This document shows, piece by piece, positions 1-13,500 of a stretch of 64,000 nt of DNA. Each line of letters starts with the position of its first letter. Positions within the stretch are counted from its first letter, which is position 1. This DNA comes from Ricinus communis (lineage: Eukaryota; Streptophyta; Magnoliopsida; Malpighiales; Euphorbiaceae). Location: NCBI RefSeq assembly GCF_019578655.1, contig NC_063258.1:4385283-4449282 (forward strand), read 5' to 3'. The position numbers and the translations under genes are program-made. Below the pieces are notes generated by a model. That model did not search any database, had not been told where the DNA came from, and worked only from the letters and a program-made list of their open reading frames with translations.

Positions 1-1745
1 AAAAACAATGAGATCTCAATCAACTGTGTCTCTTCAGGTAAGAGATGAAACCAAAATGAAATTGTTTTCGGTAATATATTTGTATATGCAATAAAAACTG
101 ATATTGCAAAAGAAAGTGAAGACATTGAACCTAAGTTCGTTATTGAATGTCGACAAAGAAATGATTGAATAAAAGGAAAGATGCAATCCAAGCAAAATTA
201 AACTCATTAGAAAAATACCAAGTCTTTGGGTCTATTATTTTAACACCTGAAGATATTAAGTCAGTAGGTTATAAATGGATTTTTATGCGTAAACACAGAA
301 AAATAAAATTATGAGATACAAAGCACGACTTATAGCACAAGGGTTTTGCAAAGACCTGCCATTGATTATGAAGAATTTGTTTTCCAGTTATGGATGCAAT
401 TACATTTAGATTTTTAATTAGCCTGACAAGTTTAGAAGAACTTCATATGTATCTTATAGATGTTGTTACGACTTATTTATATGGGTCGCTTGATAATAAC
501 ATTTATATGAAAGTTCTTAAAGGACTAAAAATTACTGAAACATGTAGCTCAAAACCTCGAGAAATGTATAAATTAAGCTACAAAAATCCTTATATGGATT
601 AAAACAATCTAGACAAATGTGGTATAACCGACTTAGTGAATATCTTTTGAATGAGGGATACACTAATAATTTAATTTATTCATGTGTTTTCATTAAGAAA
701 ACAAATTCTAATTTTGTTGTAATTGTGGTTTATGTTGATGATTTAAACATCATTGGGACTCTTTAAGAGTTGATAGAAACAATAACTTATTTAAGAAATT
801 AATTTGAAATGAAATAATTAGGACGGAAAAAATTTTATCTCAGCATGTAGATCAAATTTTTATTTAGAAATTTTTTTATTCATTAGTCAACCTATATTAA
901 AAATATATTAAAATATTATAATATGGATAAATCCAATTCAATGAGTTTTCCCATGATTGTTAAACACATGGATGTGAAAAAAGATCATTTTCGTCCTCAG
1001 AAAGATGATGAATAAATGCTTGATCTAGAAGTATTATATCTTAGTGATATTGGAGTATTAATGTATTTTGCTAATTGTACAAGACCTGATATAGTATTTG
1101 TTGTAAGTTTACTAGTAAGATATAGTTTCTCACCAACTCGAAGATATTAGAATAGTGTGAAATAAGTTTTTCATTATTTACGTTGTATATAAATATGGAT
1201 TTATTTTATTTACAAGACTTAAAGTTAGAATTAATTGGATATGTAGTTACTGGATATTTATTTGATCTATATAAAACTCGATTTCAAACGGATTACTTAT
1301 TTATATATGATGTCACTGCTATATTTTGGCGTTCAACCACATTATCTAATTATGTTGAAATATTAGCAACGCACGAGATTAGTAGAGAATGTATATGGTT
1401 AAAATCTATGATTCAACATATCAAAGAAACATGTGATCTCCCATTTGAAAAAAAAGTCCAACAGTGCTATATGAAGATAATGTTGCTTGTATTACACAAC
1501 TCAAAGGATGATACATTAACAAAAATAGAACCAAGCACATTTGCCAAAGGTTCTTTTTTACACATGAGCTTCAGAAGCAAGGAATTTTAAATGTTCATCA
1601 AATTTGATCTATTAAAAATTTTGACAGATTTGTTTACAAAAGCACTCTCTATAACGACATTTGAGAAGTTGGCGAATAAAATAAGCATGCGATGACTAAG
1701 AGATCTTTGGTAAAAGTCGGCTTTCATGAGAGAAAAATTTTAATG
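1..1745 (+). pseudogene. Decayed Ty1/copia pol (RT to RNase H end)
   Basis: Remnant of a copia-type polyprotein read on the + strand across several frames and stops. In order one sees the RT entry region near 260-300 (a VGYKWIF-like stretch), a DVVTTYLYGSLD block at about 460-500 (family consensus DVVTAYLYG), the catalytic YVDD at 731-742, a block ending in NCTRPDIVF near 1075-1100, RNase H-like sequence with the IRxxCIWLK-type stretch near 1380-1400, and a C-terminal DLFTKAL-like motif near 1623-1650. The 5' part (gag, protease, integrase) lies outside the window. Copia identity rests on block order; inactivity on many stops and frameshifts. Confidence 0.88.
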
Positions 1746-1930
1746 CGTTGTACTCTTTTTCCCTTAGCTTAGATTTTGTCCCATTGAATTTTTCTAGCAA
1801 GGTTTTTATTGAGGCAGTGTTACGACGCAAGTTTCTATATGAATAATGTACTATTTTTCCTTCACTAAGAATTCCACAGAATTTTTCTTAGTAAGGTTCT
1901 AATAAGGCATATTTATTTTAATAAACATTC

Positions 1931-1939
1931 AAGGGGTAG
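1931..1939 (+). other. Polypurine tract of the copia element
   Basis: AAGGGGTAG lies about 190 bases after the end of pol, exactly where second-strand priming occurs in copia elements. The bases that follow, TATTATGATAAT, look like a mutated LTR start (TG changed to TA). Position is inferred from layout, not from a matching second LTR. Confidence 0.5.
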
Positions 1940-2088
1940 TATTATGATAATAATGAAGTGTTTGGATAATATTGGATGTCTATCATTATTTTTATAAATA
2001 GATTTTCTTAGTAAATAAAACTCTATTTTTATACCTCTTTTACACCTATGAATAAGGATTTTTTCTAGTATGGATCTAGTATATATTA

Positions 2089-4482
2089 TAGGGCTGAGCA
2101 CAGATCGGTCCAATTCGGTTATCTATAAATCACCAGTACCATACCAAAGTTCGGTTATTTTAAAATTGAACGTACCAGTACTGTACCAAACATAAAAGGA
2201 TCCAATATCGTATTGTAGCAATTTTATGGTTAAATAAAGTTCGGTACGGTGCTATTTTGGGTTCTAAAAAATTTAAAAAATATAATTTTAATCTCATCTT
2301 TAATCAAATACATTTAGAGAAAATATGATTACCAATTTAAAAAAAGTAGTATGAAAATCTGAATTAGAATTGCAATCACATTCTTGAACAACCTGTTTTG
2401 CAATTCAGTCACTTGCAAATATAATAATTTATTCAATATTCAAATACAAACCATTAAAATATATGTTACTGCTAGCATAAAAATATTTTATAGATGGCAA
2501 TCATTAAAATAAATAAATTTACAAACTTTATGTAGCACTAAAATACATGTCCAAAATTAGCAAAGGAATGTTATTACCTCCCCTCAAAATTAGCACTCAA
2601 CATTTAATCTTGGCATAAGGGACTCACCAATCTCAGGATCTTAAATAATTTCTACAATAAAAGTAAAAAATTACGTCAATAAAACTTAACAGCATCAACA
2701 ATAAACAAACATATGTAAGAAGTAAAGAAATGTTATCTGACTCTATGCTTTCAATATCCTCTATTGATTCTTCTAGTTGGATATGTTTATTTGAACTTCT
2801 AAACCAATCTTGATAACAAATGAGGACCTCCACTGTTGTTGGAAGTAAAAACTTCTATATTGATCTAGAGTTCATCCTCTAGTACTAAATGCAGATTCAG
2901 AGGCTACTATTGAAGCTTGGATAACCAATACATCGCGTGCAACCTTGGACAAGATAGGATACCTTACTGAATTCACCTTCCACCATGCTAAGATATCGAA
3001 ATCAATGGTGAATTTTTCTGCAAATTCTTTTAAGTACATATCTAACTCAGATATCTTAGACAAATTATGTTGGCTTCTTCCTCTAAAAAGAACTCATCAA
3101 TCTCTTCTTCTGTTTCCATATCACTTGGCCCACTATCATATGCAGATTTCTCTGAGCTCCCTACAACCTCACCCATATTTAATTGATCCTCAATTATCTT
3201 ATATTCATCTACCATCAACTCTAAAGCTGTTGCACCCTTTTTTTCAAAATTTTTGCCTCATCTTCACCATAATAAATGGTATACTTAGCTTTCAAGTATT
3301 TTAATTTACACCCAGAATTCAAAACAGCAGCCACAAATAACATAACATTCATTGTATCTAAAGAACCCCAATATTTGTCAAATTTAGCTCGCATTTCAAT
3401 GGTCATTTTACTTAGCTCACTATTCTTGCTAATTTTAGAAGCATTTAGTTCTTTTAAATCTTTATCTCCTTCGAAAAATAAAGATTTGAAGTAGAGTACA
3501 ATGTGCTAGATACTTTGCAAGTAGCATCATAGAATTTTTTAAGAAACTTTATTAGTACCTTAGCTTTAGTCCGATCTACTTCACTAGGTAAATCATCACC
3601 AAAATCAGCCAGGAATTTGGAGTCTATGTCCTCTAACATATCAAAAGCCTTTTGATAGCCCAAAGCACAATCTAACATCAAATAAGTTGAATTCCACCTA
3701 GTTAGGTAATCTAACTGTAAAGAGAACTTATTCTTTAAATTTGCTAACTTGCAAGCCTTCTTAAATAGATCCATTCTTTGAGGACTACTTTTAATGTACT
3801 TCACAATATCTCTAATTTTTTTAATGAAAACTTGAGATATTTGAAGTCCATCTTTCACAATTAATTGAAGAATATGAACAAAACACCTCATATGAAATGC
3901 ATCTCCACCCAAAATAAATGCATTTTCTTTAAAAATCTTTTCTTCAACTGTTGAATAGCAGTGTCATTACTAAATGCATTATCAATAGTTATGCACATGA
4001 TCTTTTTCATACCCCACTCCTCCATACAAGCATCTACTGCATTACCTATATTTATACCTCTATGACTCTTAACAACACAAAAATTCAATATCCGTTTATG
4101 CATATTCCAATCAACATATATAAAATGAGCAGTCAAACAAAGATAGCTTAAATTTTGCACACTTGTCCAAGTATCAGTGGTCAAAGAGACTCTTTGACAT
4201 TATGTTGCAATAATGGCTTTCAAATTTTTAATATATATTATTATTAATAAATATATGCAAAAAATTTGATTCTACGGTTTGATCCGGATCAGTACAAGAC
4301 GGACCGATTCTGGTACGGTTATGGTACAGTTTTTACTAAAGAACTAGTACCATACCGTAATAGTAAAAAAATTCGAATTGGTTCAATTCGGTTATAAAAA
4401 CTTTTAGTTATTTCAATTATGGTATTTTTTGATACGATTATTCGGTTCGGGCGGGAATCACCGAGATCCATACTCAGCCCTA
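2089..4482 (-). mobile_element. hAT-superfamily DNA transposon, 2.4 kb, inactive
   Basis: The termini match: TAGGGCTGAGCA at 2089-2100 and its inverted counterpart TACTCAGCCCTA at 4471-4482. The flanks are ATATATTA (2081-2088) and GTATATTA (4483-4490), an 8-bp target duplication with one mismatch, as expected for hAT. Both subterminal zones (about 2100-2260 and 4270-4450) are rich in GGTAC, GGTACGG and TTCGGTT motifs in both directions, typical of transposase-binding repeats. The inside holds a broken hAT transposase on the - strand. Confidence 0.85.
2872..4184 (-). pseudogene. Broken hAT transposase (RICESLEEPER/DAYSLEEPER-like)
   Basis: Four open stretches on the - strand (4184-3888, 3912-3454, 3406-3221, 3063-2872) together cover the catalytic core and C-terminus of a plant hAT transposase. 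The first begins TTDTWTS and continues through an ITIDNAFSND block. The second has the HMRCFVHILQLIVKDGL block. The last is the hATC dimerisation region, with WWKVNSVRYPILSKVARDVL and SESAFSTRG. The N-terminal BED zinc finger is missing and frames shift between pieces, so no active enzyme is made. Confidence 0.85.
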
Positions 4483-4629
4483 GTATATTATACCTATTAA
4501 GTTATAGTCTTTAGATCTCCAACTTTTAATCATGACCATTTAAATTTTTTACCTACTACTTACTAAATAAATGACAAATATGAGAAGTTAACTTGTAACC
4601 TTTTCAGCTGGTTACCTTCCTTCTTCTTC

Positions 4630-4672
4630 TTTTTTTTTTTTATTATATTTTCTTCTTCTTCTTCTTCTTCTT

Positions 4673-4701
<29 letters not shown>
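4630..4701 (+). repeat. (TTC)n microsatellite
   Basis: A near-perfect TTC trinucleotide run occupies about 4650-4701, preceded by a T-rich stretch. Simple sequence only. Confidence 0.9.
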
Positions 4702-4703
<2 letters not shown>

Positions 4704-4901
4704 TCTTAATTATTATTGTTCCTCTTTTTTTCTATTGTCAAAAATTACTGAAATTGCAGTTTTTGTTCACTTGGTATATTTGTTTTGGATGCCATTAGCA
4801 GTTCACATATAGTTTTTCATCACATGTTAGGAATTAGATTGATTAAAGCTTCTTTTTAAGCAACATGCTATACTCATTACATATAAAGAGATCATATTGC
4901 T

Positions 4902-5930
4902 TTATGACTTTTTACTAAACATTAGCTTTGATAGTTATTGAATTCATTTTATATTAGGTGACTTTTCATGTAGCCACCATTCCCATTTTTAAAGAAAGCA
5001 TATAGTGATAGCATGCGCACGATTTTGCATGTAAGCTTTGATACTTATTCAGTAGTTTGTCAAACTGTTGAAAAGGAGAAGAAACTGAAGCATGACGTTG
5101 AACTGTATGATATCAAGAATGCAAATGCAAGCTGTAAGAATTGTATCCGTAAACAAATCCAAAATTAATTAATTAAATTAAGCACATGATTTATAATATA
5201 ATAAGCATAAGATTGATAAATTTTTTTTCTTTTTTTTAAAACAAATAAGACTTTTGAAAGGTAAACAAAAACTCCTTTGAAAAGAGATTGCTAGGTTTCT
5301 AAACTCCTTTGAAGAACTACTACGACAAAAACATATCGCAAGCACAACAAACGGACTTTTAGAAGTTTGCTGCAATACAAATTTTAAACAAAAAATGAGA
5401 AGCATAAGTTTTTGGCTACACCTAATGCGGCAAGTGACAATTCTACTATTGGTCACACGTGTCAACAATACGAGCGAGGAGGGACCATAAATTCAACTTG
5501 TTAACTTATTGTACCATATTAAATATATTTATTATAACATATTACCCGTTATGCCACGTATGTATTAGAATCACTTCAATAAATATGTGTTACAATAAAT
5601 AAATAATTTTTTTATTTAATATTATTAAATTTTTGTAATGAAATTATTAAAAATTAAATTTTAAATTTGACATTTGATTTAATTAAATTTTTTTAGTAAA
5701 AACAAAACGAAACTAAATAAGACAATTTGAACTTATCATTTTGTTTTGATCTTTAATTTTGGTACGATTTAAAACTCACCTCATATTTATAAAAGAAAAA
5801 AGAATAAGAAAGGCTTACAAATTACAGAACCAAAAACCGCTTGCCTCAGAAAAACAACCAACGGCCAGCACACTGACACGCAATATAATTCGATATATTA
5901 TTTTATTATTTCCCCAAAATAGACAAAAGG
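4902..5930. other. AT-rich spacer upstream of LNK1
   Basis: No coding sequence, RNA gene or clear repeat was recognised. Open frames here, such as a lysine-rich one on the - strand near 5178-5468, have no recognisable domain and end in poly-K/T low complexity. Base composition rises in GC only from about 5940, where the promoter elements start. Confidence 0.6.
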
Positions 5931-5939
5931 GTACCCATA

Positions 5940-6200
5940 CCAAAAAAATGACGTCACAACACGAGCCCACGTGCACCGGCTCCCGAAGGAGTGTCCCGGG
6001 ACACGTGTCAAATCGGCAAGACGAGAGACTACGTGGACCAATCCGAGAGCGGAAAGTGATCGGATCTCATCCTTCTCTCTCGTCCACGAATTCGGTTATC
6101 TACGCTTGCTTGTTTTGATCTCCTCGCCACGTGTCGACCTCTACACTACCCTCTAATACGCTCATAAAAACAATAAAATAAAATAAAAAAATAATTATTA
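5940..6200 (+). promoter_or_regulatory. LNK1 promoter with G-box cluster
   Basis: Within 190 bases there are three perfect CACGTG G-boxes (5968-5973, 6002-6007 inside the palindrome GACACGTGTC, and 6128-6133), a TGACGTCA palindrome (5949-5956), an ACGTGG ABRE-like core (6031-6036) and CCAAT (6038-6042). Such ACGT cores bind bZIP and bHLH factors, for example HY5 and PIF families, in light and clock promoters. No clear TATA box was seen. No canonical evening element (AAAATATCT) was spotted in this stretch. The binding partners are inference. Confidence 0.7.
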
Positions 6201-7271
6201 AATTTTTTGTTCAGAGAGAGAGAGAGAGCTAATGCCTCTAGAAACAACCAGAAATCTCTGATTAGGGCAAAGTGTCACCTCTGCTCTCTTACTGCTTGGG
6301 AAGATTCTCGCTTTCGACCTGCTGACTCAGAAATTCTGACTTTCCCGGGAAAATTTTGTGATTTTCTGAGAAAATTTTACTATTTTCTTGGTTAAAACTT
6401 TCGGATTTCAGGTCAATCTTTAATTGGAGTTAGATCCTTGCTGGTTTGTTCTTATTTACTGATTTGACTTTCTTTTCTGTTTGGATACTGAGAAATGAAC
6501 ATGATTTTCGATCTTTTGTGGTAAACTTGTGCGGTAGTTTAATTGTTATTTTTTTTTTATGCTTTTAGGGTCTTCTACTGTTTGATTGCTGAGGAATTAC
6601 TGGAGATAGAAAGGCCTTAGTTCGTATTTGTAGTTTATTTGCTTTTTGAAAAAAATGGACAAAGGAAATAAAGAAAGTGAAACTCTCTGTAGTGCTATTG
6701 AAGTTTAAATTTGTTTTTATATTAATTTATATTTTGTCTATTTGGGGTATTTTGATTGTCGGGTGATATGTTTTGATTGTTCATTTCTGCTGTATTTTTT
6801 TTTCTTTTTTCTTTTCTTAACCTTTCAAGAGTCAAGACTAGATATAGAAAAGCAACTGTACCAATTCGTCTATTACTATTATTGTTTCATGTAGTCTGAA
6901 ATTAAGTGCTCCGTAACATCTTCCATCAATAAATGTCTGTACTTTATTGTTATATGCCTGCCCCCAACTATGTTTCCTGAGTTAGTAATGTAGTTCAGGA
7001 AACTAGTTATCTTGCTCGAGCTGTGTTCCTAATGCTACTTTTGGCTTCTTTTGTTCAAGTTCTAAATTCAGTTGTCTCTTCATTTGTTTTTCCTTTTGGA
7101 TATTTTTTTTGACTAATTGGGATTTTCTGTCTTACATGCATAGACACTGACCATCAGTATTTGCGCTTCTTTTTCCAAAATCAGGAAACATAGTTGGGGG
7201 CACGCATTCTACAATGACTATGATTCAAGAAATTATTTGTATCTTCAGTGGCGGGTAAAAGTTTGTGAGGA
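6201..7271 (+). other. Probable LNK1 5' UTR with intron
   Basis: A GA-repeat leader (about 6213-6228) is followed by a GC-richer stretch to about 6411, where CAG|GTCAAT could be a 5' splice site. A matching acceptor could be CTTCAG near 7245, placing the start codon at 7272 about 25 bases into the second exon. This UTR intron is inferred from splice-like sites and the large distance between promoter and ATG. Confidence 0.4.
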
Positions 7272-10200
7272 ATGTCAGACTTGTGCATGTATGAGGTAGG
7301 AGTTCTTTCAATTTTCACTTTCGTTTTATTGTGGTTATATCCTCCTTTTGTGCCATAATAATTGAGCACTGTATGAAATAGTTCATACCAGTTGTTTCAA
7401 CATGAGATCGTATTTTCTTTCAAGCATAACACTATAGAATTGAGGTATAGTGGCATTCCTTTCTCTTACTAGAAAATCCAAAAGTACAAGAGATAGAAGA
7501 AACAAGTTTCCTTTTTGTTTAGGAGACATGTAGACCGTAGCTAGAAAGGACTTCGTCCGCATTTAAGCATATGAACTCTTCTTCTTATGCTTACTTCATC
7601 TACTTTGTACGGAAGATCTAAAAGGAGTATTGAACAGGATTCAAGACCTTTCTGGACATTCTCTTTTTCTTAATTTTTGGTCCTTTTTTTGTTTAACATT
7701 GAGCTGTCGTGAGAATCTGGGTAAATCATTTGGGAGAACTTAAAAGCTATTTCTCATCTGTTAAGAATATATATTCGTAACAATCAGGTTATCTAGTTAT
7801 CAGTTTAAATTCAAAATGACAGTAATGGAATGTTCCTCTATATATATATACCTTACACTGATGGAGTTTCCCATCCTCATCTCTCTATTATTCAATAAAG
7901 ACTAGTCTGTCAATGCTGAGCGAAATTATAACTTTTCTGCTGTTAAGAGGCTAGTTTTAGAATTCTTAAGCTGTAGTTTAGGACAAGTGTCATGAGCATG
8001 ATATCTTGTAGTATATCGTGTTTGATATATACCATTCTAGTTTTACCTAGAGAATTATTTGACCTAGAAAACTAATTTACATGAGTTATATTTGGATTTG
8101 TGGTAGTCTTAAGGTAATTTTCATTTGAATTCTCCTAAATTGTTGGATTGTTTGGGGAAAAGTACAAAGTAGATTTTTATTATTTTTTAGTCTTTATATG
8201 TTTTCAAGGGAAAAGTGGATTTGTTTTAGGCCTAAGGACAATGAAAATCCTAAAGTTTGCAGGTTGATGCAGATTTATCCCAATGTTTTTGCAATTTTAG
8301 TTTTTTCTTTCCTATCATCTTGGCTTGTTCGGATTATTCTGATGCGTTTGCGAAAGCTGAATTAAAAGCTTATTAATATATTAATTTTACCACATGCCAA
8401 ATTTAAAACAACAAAAGAAAATACACTCAATGTTTATATAATTAGAATGACTTAGATTAAAATCAACTTGTCTCAAGGTTTTATTGTTATTATTTCTTGT
8501 AAAGTTCATCTTGTGGTTAACTTAGTGTCTATGCTAAAACTTGTTGTTTTTCTGCAAATTAAAATTTTTATAGTTTTGATTGTGTGGAAAAGGCTATTGT
8601 TATGGGACAATTTCTAGGATCCAGTTATGGGGTGATTGCACTAGCAATAAAAGGATAATAAGGTCTGATTAGAGAGTCTCCTTGGATCTCAAGTTCTTAA
8701 GGTGCTCAGGCCATTTTCCCTAGGAAATGCAACTTGAATGATATGTGACTTAATAATCATTCGTAAACTTCTGTGTTTAAATACAACAAGTGGAGATAAC
8801 TGCCGCTTTATAAAATTCCACATCCACTACCTCCACATTCATAGGAACATTAAACGCATCTAAATACTATAATAAAACTGAACATGACTGACAACATCAG
8901 AATTCCTATTGCTACATTAAGAACCATAACATTACTCCCTTCCTCAATAAGGCATTTGTCCTCATGCGCCATGAATCCAGGTTTATGCGCTGCCCCAACA
9001 TACTAGTAAGTGCGGTTCGTTCCTGAGAGATTTCAACAGTCTCTCGAGTATAGGGCTCGCTCTTAAGAGAACCCAGTGACCTCGTTAAAATTAGAGCTCA
9101 TTTGAGAGAACTATATGAAATCTGAGTTTTAAAAGAACTCAATCCTTTCTGAACTTTTGCTTTCTCAACTTCAAACTCTGTTCTTCCGGCAACTCCAACG
9201 AAAATAATTTCTTATAGTTATGGCCATGTGTATGTATCTCTCGCTACAATTTAGCGTCTTAGTTGTTGAAGTATCCCAAGAAAGTTCTTCTGAACATCAC
9301 TCTCTTTTGCTTCACTCGCTCATGTTCTTGATCACAGTCTGTCTTATCCTGGACTCGGTTCTGTTAATATGTCTTCATAATGCATCAAATTGTTGCTGAA
9401 AGACACAAAAGTGCACTAGAACAACCTGCTTCGAAACTAAGTTATCAAGTGGCTGTTATATCCACTTGATCTTAAGGGAAATGGGTTCTTCTTTTTCCTT
9501 TATTATGAGTACACATGAGGAATCATGTTAAGAAGGGTAAGAAGAATAACTTCTTAGCTGCTGCTCTAGAGCTTTGAGTAATACAGGATCAGTTGTAAAA
9601 TGGGTGGGCTTTATTGGTTTTCCAGTCACATAGTTGAGGTTTTATAAAATGAGGACTTAGTAGCAGCACTAAGTGATGGAAGCCTCTAGTCACTATAGGG
9701 CAGTCAATCAGAATAACATAGGGAGAAAAGGAAAAGAGGGGGGAAATTTTTTAAGAGACAGAAAGAGCACTCACAAGCAAGAGAAGAGAGTAGTTAAATT
9801 TTAGAAAGACGCTAATTAAAGACTGCTCAACTGTCAATGACTGTTGTAAAAAAATGTGGTTGAATCTAAAGAAAGATCCAAATTTGTATGAGGGCCCTTC
9901 AGAATAGGATCCTTGGGTTGCCCAGATCAATATAACCCTCTGGAGATAGCAAATGGACCTCTCAGTTAGCCACTTCAGCTAGAAGTGGAGCACTTTATGC
10001 ATATTCTTCTAATTAAAACCTAGAACTGAGGTTCCCCCCATTCTTACTATTTATTGTTGCAAATATATGTAGTTAGTGTGATCTTTTATACTTCAAGAAT
10101 AAAGTGGCATGAGAGCGCCAGCTGCTCGCATTTTCACGTCATGTTTGGATACCAATTAATGCTTTATCTGGGGCCTGTTGATGCTTCAATTAATAAAAAA

Positions 10201-10466
10201 ATGGCCTCATTTTAACCTTTGTCATGTTGTTGAAATTCTTTTAGTTGCTGAAGTTGCTGTTTATCAGAATTTTGTCTGCTTTTCTCAATTTCCAGATGGT
10301 TTTGGTTATTTTAAATGCTTTATTGTGATAGATTTGTATGTTAGCTTTACTAATCCAAGTTAGAAGAGTGAAGAAAAGGATACGTAGACTTAGGATTGCG
10401 AAGACTGGTTGGAGCACGACCTTTCTATAAATGTAGCTTTATGCGTAGTTGATCCATATAAGATTA

Positions 10467-10516
<50 letters not shown>

Positions 10517-13500
10517 TTTTTATTTTTTTTTCTGTTGATACTCTGTTTTACAAATTTTATGTCACCAGGGTTATTCATGGGGCTTGTACAAGTAGCATCA
10601 ATATTAGGTATCTGGTCTTTTATTTTGTATGTTGTCAAGAGCCTAGCAATTGAGAGCAATCACTTGTTGGATTAATTTCATGGCTATGAGAGAAAAAATC
10701 TTGTAATTGGTCGCTTTTCAGATTAGTTGATGGTGGGACCTGATCTGCTTAATAATAAATTCCATCCAATGCTAGAAGCTACTTTTCTAGGGTGTATGGA
10801 GAGAGGACAGCACAAACATTTAGGTTGGCTAATGCTGGTTTGAGGATATTAAAAATGATTCAGTCTCCTAATATAGTGAAGGAAATTTAATTGGCGCACA
10901 TTTTTTCATGCCATCTGTTTATTGTGAAATTATAATTTCTTTTGATATTTGACTGAGTTTTGCTGTTTCTATTATACAAACTCATAATCTCATTAAACTG
11001 ATTGGTCCTTAATTTCCATTATTATTCTCCCAAATTGTTGCCAACATTAATCTACTATTACTCTTGAACATTTTTGTTTAAAAGATATTGACAACTAACT
11101 ATCATCGGTGGCTCATATCTTATTACTAATGCTACAGCTTGAAGATAATGTGTGGGATGAATTCAGTGAGAGTGATGACCATATAGTACCTCATCCCACT
11201 GACGACTGTGGGGATCAGTTTAGAGTTCATGGTGATGATCATAAGAAACCAAGACGCGAAATAATAGGGGTTGCAAGTAATATTGGTGATGCTACTAAGT
11301 ACATTCAGAAAAAGGAGGAAGCTAACTTGCATATGCTGACTAAGAAAGATAGGATGCTAGATAAGGCTTCATGGTCTCACACACCTGATGGTGTATTTCC
11401 TGGTTCCTGTGATAGTGGCTCAGTCAAAGAAGTTGCAAGTATAGCATCTGAAGCAACAAGGGCATCTAATCAGAGTTCAAAAACTGGGAACAGCAGTTCA
11501 GTTGGTGGTGAATTTGCTGATGATGATCCTATCTTTGCGGAAAAGAGTACTGCAGATGATAATGACACGTACCGATTTCCACTAAGTCACATATCTCAGA
11601 CAAACAATGATCTAAACTTTTTTGATAATGATCATGAAGTCAAAGAAAGCAGCGATCTATTATATTATGGGTGGCCTGATGACATAGGGAATTTTGAGGA
11701 TGTTGACAGGATGTTCAGGTAGTCAGTTACTTGTCCTTTTATCTTACATTATGCTATATTTCTCCTATGTTTGAAAAATTTTAACTGCTAGGACAGCTCT
11801 ATAAACTGCATAAATATATGTAACACAGATGTTCATAAATTGTGTGGCACTAGTCTCTCACAGTTGACTTCTTACTTATACATAATATATTGGATGGAGT
11901 ATACTCCATGCACATTAAAATCCTTTTAGTCGGACGTTATTAGATATCCAATCAACAATCTGACATGTTCTTTGGAATTATATATAGGAACATTTTCACT
12001 TTTAAGAATCATGTAGATGGAAAAAGTTAACAGTTATCCAATTTACTTTAAATATTTTGCCCTTGCGTATTCAGGTATTCTTTTCTTTTTAATCTTAGCT
12101 CATCAAGATACTCTTAAACCTTATGCTATATGATAATGATGAACCTCCCCCATTATAGTGGGAAACGAGTTTGGGATGTTACTTAGAATTCTAAGTTTCA
12201 AACCATTAGGTGTCCCCTTGGGAGCATTCGTACTATCTTATAAAAATATATGTATTTTGTGAGTGTCTCTGTGAGATTTTATGTACATATGACTGGGATT
12301 TATATTCCTTTTTATCTTGCAGAAGCTGTGATTCGACATTTGGGTTGGAGAGTCTCACTAATGAGGATGACTTGTGCTGGTTTTCATCATCTCGCTCTAC
12401 TGAAGGGTCTGAAGATGCATCAAAGTTGGTTTCTAGGTTTTCAAGTTCTGAGGCAAGTGCATTGGATTGCATATCAGAACATCATGAAGCTTCTAGGCTA
12501 AACAATGCTGGTCCTTCAGTCAATGTTTCCAATAAGAAAAGTCTATTAATGGGTGACAAAACAAGTTCCAATAATGCTGGTGCTTCTGACCATTCTGGTT
12601 TTGCTCATTATCAATTTTCAAATGGATCAGATGCAAGATCTGTAAGGACAGACAACTCGATGCTAAAGGAACAGGTTTGTAACAGTTTCATGTTTTCAAA
12701 TGATGCCTAACTTTTTCAGTTTTAGATTCATTGAGCTAGAATAATGGTTTTAATTAGGGATCATCTGAGGTTCTTGCGTGATTCTAACAGACACTGAGTT
12801 GATCAGTCATATCCAGTTCAGATTTCCGTGTCAATAATTTGAATCGAAGTCGCTAAATTTCAGTTTGTTACTTGTAATTAACTAGTCATTAATTCATCTA
12901 ACAAAAATTACATGGTGATGCTGCAGATTCTTTTTATTTAGTGTTAATGAGGCAGCCAAATGTTTTGTTTCTCTCTACTTTCAGCCTCTCTCCTCTCTTT
13001 CCTAATTTCTCCTTATGTTGTGCCATTAATTTCTTTTTCTCTAACTTGTCTCTCAAATGAGTAATCCTAGAAGAATATGACAGAGGTGATGTGAACTTTT
13101 TTTTTTTCATTTGGAATGGTTGCCAACCTCACAATGGATGAGATCACTGCATGCCACTCTGACTTCGTTGTCGTAGCAATGAGCCACGCCTCTTCATTCT
13201 GACCATCTTGCTCCCCTGATGCTGCCTCCTCTTCCATCTTCTAAATCTTTTTCATTGCTTCAGCAATGAACCACACCTCTTCACTCTGACCATCTTGCTC
13301 ACCCTCCACGTCTACCCCTTCTACTTATCCTTGCCTATCGCAGATCTTTCATGCCCAAACCACCAGTTCCCTACTCCCTGTGTGTTCCCTCCGTAGTTGT
13401 TAAAGGCATGTTTAGGCGCAAGCCCTGGTGATTTTTCTGGGATTAGTTCTTGGTAATCCTATGGTTATAGCAATCAATATTTCATGATTTATTATCAGTA

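Larger units (their letters stand above)
1940..4900 (+). mobile_element. Copia 3' LTR, split by a hAT insertion
   Basis: LTR-like DNA follows the polypurine tract, with a TATA-like TTATAAATAG near 1995 and AATAAA near 2016. It is interrupted by the hAT element at 2089-4482 and appears to resume at 4491. The outer LTR end cannot be fixed because the 5' LTR is outside the window; 4900 is a guess. The nesting shows the hAT arrived after the copia element. Confidence 0.4.

Noticed and set aside
3951..4151. + strand frame across the hAT element
   Set aside because: Shadow of the transposase on the opposite strand.
5759..6156. Open frames over the G-box region
   Set aside because: They cover promoter sequence, have no domain, and no supporting structure.
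10390..10675. Two opposite open frames rich in Ile-Tyr repeats
   Set aside because: They are the translation of the (AT)n microsatellite inside LNK1 intron 1.
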